From positions 34,346,309 through 34,410,308 of the forward strand of contig NC_023751.2 in the NCBI RefSeq assembly GCF_000499845.2: DNA of 64,000 nucleotides, written 5' to 3'. The position numbers and the translations under genes are program-made. Below are positions 59,831 through 64,000 of this stretch, piece after piece; within the stretch, counting starts at the first letter, position 1, and every line of letters starts with the position of its first letter. The notes under the pieces were generated by a model that saw only the letters and a program-made list of their open reading frames with translations, was not told where the DNA came from and ran no database searches. The DNA is from Phaseolus vulgaris (Eukaryota; Streptophyta; Magnoliopsida; Fabales; Fabaceae).

Positions 59831-62155
59831 TTGAAAGGAATTGAAACAGGAGAGAGAAGGGCAGACAGATTTGAAAGAGAAAAAAGAATAGAAAAAAGAG
59901 ATGATAGAAGAGGTGGGAGATCAGAAGGAAGAAATGATAGAGCTTACCAAAACACACAATCAGTAAGGAGAAGTAGGGAACGAAGTTTGGGGAGACCCGT
60001 CAGGGGGTTTATAAATACTATTTCAGGTGGTTTCTCTGGAAAAGAATCATCATCAGCAAGGAAACAACATTGGAGAAGTATAAGGACCATTAACCACATT
60101 TTCAAAAGAAGAACTTTGCCACCAATGCTTTTTACAGATGAAGATTTTCAAGAAATTGATCCTGATCACGACGATCCTATGGTGATAACAGTAGAAATAG
60201 CCGAATATGCCGTCATGAAAACCTTGGTTGATCAAGGAAGCTCAGTTGATATTCTGTTTTGGGATACTTTCAAAAGATTGCATCTAAAAGAAGAAGACAT
60301 TGTACCTTTCCGAGAACAAATCATTGGCTTCTCAGGGGAAAGAGTCAGCACGAAAGGATATGTGGATTTGATGACTACATTTGGAAGAGGGAGTAAGACT
60401 AAAAAAATCAAAATCAGATATTTGGTGGTGCATGCTTCTATATCATATAATGTGTTGTTAGGACGATCTTCTTTGAATAAGTTGGGAGCAATAGTTTCAA
60501 CACCACATTTAGCAATGAAATTTCCAACAGAAAAGGGGGAGATAGCAACAGTCTATGTTAATCAAAGAGATGCTCGAGAGTGTTATGCGACCGGTTTGAA
60601 GATGAATTTGAAGACACACAAAGATACCGAAAGAATGGTGGCAATGGTGGATTTGGACCCAAGATTAAATGATGAAAGATTGGAACCAAAAGAAGAGACT
60701 ACAGCCGTAGTATTAGGCCGGGACGAGAAGCAATGCACTTATATAAGTGGAAGTTTGCCCGAAGAATTGTTAAACAAACTTATCACATTGTTACGCAATA
60801 ACAAAGACTTGTTCGCTTGGACACCGTCTGATATACCCGGAATTGATCCAAAGGTAATTTGTCACAAGTTATCGGTATGTCGAGAAGCGAGACCGATATC
60901 TCAAAAACGAAGAAAGTTGGGTGAAGAGAGACGAAAGGCAGCAATAGAAGAAACTGAGAAGTTAATGCAAGCTGGTTTCATTAAGGAAGCTCAATATACG
61001 ACATGGTTATCCAATGTGGTGCTTGTCAAAAAACCGAATGGAAAGTGGAGAATGTGTACAGATTATACGGACTTGAATAAAGCTTGTCCGAAAGATACAT
61101 ATCCATTGCCCAACATAGACCGATTGGTAGATGGGGCGTCTGGACAAGAAATGATGAGTTTTCTCGATGCTTATTTAGGATATAACCAAATACAGATGTA
61201 TGAGCCGGATGTGCCCAAAACAGCTTTTACCACAGATACGGCAAATTATTGTTACAAAGTCATGCCTTTCGGCTTAAAGAATGCTGGAGCAACGTATCAG
61301 AGATTGATGGATAAGGTGTTCAAAGATCAAATTGGAAAAAACATGGAAGTATATGTGGACGATATGGTTGTGAAATCAGAAGAAGTGGAGAAACATTTGG
61401 GAGATCTTGAGGAGGTGTTTTCACGCATAAGAGAGTACAATATACGTCTCAACCCAGAAAAATGTGTGTTCGGCGTCAAAGGTGGGAAATTTCTAGGTTT
61501 TATGTTAACCAACAGAGGGATTGAGGCTAATCCTGATAAATGCGAAGCAATTATAAAGATGGGGAACCCGAAAAACCTGAAAGAGGTGCAGAGATTAGTG
61601 GGAAAATTAAATTCATTGTCAAGGTTTTTACCAATCTTAGCTGAAAAAACTAAACCGATAATAAGCTTGTTAAAAAAATCTGAAACCTTTGAGTGGAATG
61701 AAAAATGTGAGCAAGCCTTCTCTCAAATCAAAAGTATGGTAGCTGAACCACCAATCCTAATCAAACCTGAGTTGACCCAACCCATCATAGTTTACTTAGC
61801 AACTTCCAATGAAGCCATAGGAGCAGCGTTAATCCAAGAGAATCCGGACCAGAAACCAATATATTTTGTAAGTAGATCCCTTCAAAATGCTAAAACCAGA
61901 TATCCCAAAGTAGAAAAAGTTGCCTTAACCTTGGTGTACGCCGCAAGACGTCTTCGGCCATACTTTCAGAATCATCAGATAATTGTGAGGACAGATTATC
62001 CAATATCAAAATTTTTGAGAAAACCAGAACTTGCAGGTAGAATGGTGACATGGTCAATGGAGCTTTCCAAATATGGAATCAAGTATGAACCGAGAGGACT
62101 AATCAAAGCTCAATCCCTTGCGGATTTCATCATCCAGATGCCGACAACAGCATAG
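59831..62155 (+). CDS. Tat-lineage pol: protease, reverse transcriptase, RNase H
   Basis: 774 codons, same frame as gag. Basic linker (1-60), then aspartic protease with LVDQGSSVDIL (about 132-142, Asp134). RT begins about 390 with WLSNVVLVKKPNGKWRMC, then LNKACPKDTYPLP, VMPFGLKNAGATYQ and the catalytic YVDDM (about 508-512). Ty3-type RNase H runs from FEWNEKCEQAF (about 620) to AQSLADFI (about 760). It ends at TAG 62153-62155, after which the frame stays open into the second RNase H. Most likely this stop and the TGA after gag are mutations of one original polyprotein. Confidence 0.92.
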   Translation: MKGIETGERRADRFEREKRIEKRDDRRGGRSEGRNDRAYQNTQSVRRSRERSLGRPVRGFINTISGGFSGKESSSARKQHWRSIRTINHIFKRRTLPPMLFTDEDFQEIDPDHDDPMVITVEIAEYAVMKTLVDQGSSVDILFWDTFKRLHLKEEDIVPFREQIIGFSGERVSTKGYVDLMTTFGRGSKTKKIKIRYLVVHASISYNVLLGRSSLNKLGAIVSTPHLAMKFPTEKGEIATVYVNQRDARECYATGLKMNLKTHKDTERMVAMVDLDPRLNDERLEPKEETTAVVLGRDEKQCTYISGSLPEELLNKLITLLRNNKDLFAWTPSDIPGIDPKVICHKLSVCREARPISQKRRKLGEERRKAAIEETEKLMQAGFIKEAQYTTWLSNVVLVKKPNGKWRMCTDYTDLNKACPKDTYPLPNIDRLVDGASGQEMMSFLDAYLGYNQIQMYEPDVPKTAFTTDTANYCYKVMPFGLKNAGATYQRLMDKVFKDQIGKNMEVYVDDMVVKSEEVEKHLGDLEEVFSRIREYNIRLNPEKCVFGVKGGKFLGFMLTNRGIEANPDKCEAIIKMGNPKNLKEVQRLVGKLNSLSRFLPILAEKTKPIISLLKKSETFEWNEKCEQAFSQIKSMVAEPPILIKPELTQPIIVYLATSNEAIGAALIQENPDQKPIYFVSRSLQNAKTRYPKVEKVALTLVYAARRLRPYFQNHQIIVRTDYPISKFLRKPELAGRMVTWSMELSKYGIKYEPRGLIKAQSLADFIIQMPTTA

Positions 62156-62749
62156 CAGGAGCAGTGGATATTGTATGTAGATGGCGCGTCAAGCAAAAAA
62201 GGAAGCGGAGCGGGGATAGTACTTGAAGGACCAGACAACTTCGAAATAGAGATGACATTGAGATTCGAGTTCAGAACATCCAACAACCAGGCCGAATACG
62301 AAGCTCTTATTGCAGGACTACTACTGGCGAGAGACATGGGAGTTGAAAACGTCATTTGCAAAAGTGATTCTCAGCTCTCAGTGGGACAGGTACGAGGAGA
62401 TTATCAGGTAAAAGATCCATTATTGATGCAATATTATCATAAGGTATTAAATGTCATGCAATGTTTCAAACAAGCTAAAATAAAATATATTCCGAGAGAA
62501 CTAAACATGAAAGCAGATTCATTATCCAAATTGGCAAGTCAACAGCGGCAACTCCAACACAATTCGGTTATACAACAAACCCTCAGTTATCCGACAGTCG
62601 GTCTCGAGGAATGTTGCAACGTTACCACAACAATAGATGAATGGATAGAAACATATATGGAAGCCATAAAGAATCAAGAGCAAGGTGTTCAACTGGATAC
62701 AAAAATGACAAAAAAAATAGCTAGTTTTGTGTTAATTGGAGATGAATGA
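62156..62749 (+). pseudogene. Tat-lineage second RNase H and integrase N-terminus, split by a solo LTR
   Basis: Directly after the TAG the frame continues with QWILYVDGASS, then NNQAEYEALIAGLLLA and KSDSQL. A later PRELNMKADSLSKLA completes the four acidic positions of an archaeal-type RNase H (Asp-Glu-Asp-Asp). The frame reaches FVLIGDE and is cut by the solo LTR at 62747. The continuation is at 63845-64000. Confidence 0.9.
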
Positions 62750-63844
62750 TGACTTTTTACGGCAAGTGCACCGCGTTTGTCAAAAGTAATAATTGTCCCT
62801 AAGGACGGATATCGATCCCACAAGGAACAGTGAATTATCGAGTACAATAATCGCTAAATATAAAAACAGAACAATTAAAAGAGTTTTGAATTAATTGTGT
62901 TAGCACTGATCAATAAGAAAACAGACAAAGAAGAATTAGTTGTTTCAATTGGAAAAATAAGGATTAGTTTCATCTCTCTCACTCTCAAGTATTTTGATTA
63001 GCATGTCAATATTAAGTTCTTTGATTGAGATTGATACCCGTATAAAAATCATTTATATCGATTCCTCGCATATAAAATCCTTAAGAATGTCCCATAACTA
63101 TCGATCCCTCGCATAATTATAAGAACAACTTAGAACGAAGCTCAAACGTTTAATAGCAATTAACATTTCAAGTCTATTCCTAGCACTCAAATATGTTAAG
63201 TATTGTTGTTTTGGTCCGAACACTAAAAATACCTCCCGGTCAGATTTAAGATTCTCAATTTGTCACGGAAAATTAAAAGTAAAACAACAATACCAATAAT
63301 CAATCAAGAACTGAATATTAATATATAAGATATCACCTCAATACATAAGAGTTTGAGCAGATTACTCCCAATCCCAAAGGGTAGAATTAGCCACGCATAC
63401 TTCTATCACCTTCCATTCTCCCAATTGGGTTACAATTCACTCTATGGTGTTTTCCTCTCAATCTAGCACACTAAGGTTGAGCCTCTAGCCCTCTATTTAT
63501 CCTAGTTTTCTAGGGTTAGGTTTATTGTGTCGCGCTAATGGGCTAAATGATAAAACATAAAAAAGGCCCAATCTTTCTTTGCATCTTTTCCATTCTGGGA
63601 CCTTCTATCTTTATCCTTTTTAGCTCAAATCATTCATCTTTAATCCAAATCTCCAATCTTCCTTAGAAATCTGCAATTAACACCAAATTTGGGAATAAAA
63701 TACTCTTATTCAAATAAAGATCATAAAAAATGTAAAAAGGTATAAATTCATAAATTAGGGATTATTTTATATGTAAATTAGCAATAAATCCTCATAAGTG
63801 CCTATATTTTAATATGAAATATTACTGAAATTAGACACTTATCA
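62747..63844 (-). mobile_element. Solo LTR (family 1, copy 2, minus orientation) inside Tat pol
   Basis: 1098 bp, the reverse complement of the family seen at 50516-51452. On the plus strand it starts TGATGACTTTTTACGGC and ends GACACTTATCA. It is flanked by the 5-bp duplication ATGAA (62742-62746 and 63845-63849). It retains about 150 bp (roughly 63115-63265) missing from copy 1. It interrupts the gypsy integrase region and so is younger than that insertion. Confidence 0.93.
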
Positions 63845-64000
63845 ATGAACTCTACAAACGCGGATATTCAATACCTTTGTTAAAATGTCTCTCAAAAGAG
63901 CAAGCTCAATATGTAGTGAAAGAACTTCACGAAGGAATGTGTGGATTACATTGTGGAGCTCGAACAATGGCAACAAAAGTTTGCAGAGCTGGATATTATT
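63845..64000 (+). pseudogene. Tat-lineage integrase fragment (zinc-binding region, truncated by window end)
   Basis: Resumes the pol frame after the solo LTR: LYKRGYSIPLLKCLS, then VVKELHEGMCGLHCGARTMA. This is the H2C2 region found at the start of gypsy integrases (His of ELHEG, His of GLH). The reading frame is intact up to the edge. Confidence 0.9.

Larger units (their letters stand above)
58046..64000 (+). mobile_element. Ty3/gypsy retrotransposon of the Tat lineage (5' part; runs off the window)
   Basis: Order: 5' LTR, primer-binding site, gag, protease, RT, RNase H, second RNase H, solo-LTR insertion, integrase start. The two RNase H domains in a row are diagnostic for the Tat/Ogre group. 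Gag and pol are in one frame, separated by a TGA, and a TAG lies before the second RNase H. A frameshift lies near the gag start. The 3' LTR lies beyond 64000, so target duplication and age cannot be checked. Confidence 0.93.

Overview
The window is plant nuclear DNA: very AT-rich, with spliced genes carrying GT-AG introns, LTR retrotransposons of both plant superfamilies, and a nuclear gene for a plastid photosystem II subunit. The gene set is dicot. A legume (Phaseolus/Vigna/Glycine-like) is my best guess from protein and LTR flavour, but I could not test it.

Left arm (1-21 kb). An ELF4-like circadian gene (CDS 2917-3261, with a leader intron) is followed by a long AT-rich spacer. Next come wrecked retrotransposon pieces: Ty3/gypsy pol at 8.4-9.5 kb, Ty1/copia gag on the minus strand at 9.5-11.2 kb, and LTR remnants at 11.2-12.2 kb. 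Then a two-exon RPA70/RPA1A gene (12848-15212) lies tail to tail with psbX (15780-16142, minus). From memory, the Arabidopsis homologues lie close together on chromosome 2 (EFL3 At2g06255, RPA1A At2g06510, PSBX At2g06520), so this arm looks like an ancient conserved block. 16.4-21.3 kb is spacer with more LTR fragments.

Middle (21-30 kb). Two complete, five-exon MSL10-like mechanosensitive channel genes lie head to tail on the minus strand (21349-24377, 743 aa; 25816-28863, 749 aa). They are a tandem duplication with matching exon phases.

Repeat locus (30.2-45.2 kb). This strange region is built from many diverged copies of a few exon-like cassettes. Read on the minus strand they carry polypyrimidine/AG acceptor-like ends, and a TATA box and leader lie at the 45.2 kb end. 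It includes a segmental duplication, a roughly 30-bp minisatellite, and an inserted, inactive Ty1/copia element (31554-36656) with 5-bp target duplications. The empty target site survives in the sister copy near 43150. I recognise no conserved protein in the locus; it may be a noncoding transcription unit.

Right arm (45-64 kb). AT-rich spacer with simple repeats, then two solo-LTR-like elements of one family in opposite orientations (50516-51452 and 62747-63844). The second splits the pol gene of a Tat-lineage Ty3/gypsy element that starts near 58.05 kb, carries a second RNase H, and runs off the right edge. No tRNA, rRNA or CRISPR was seen.
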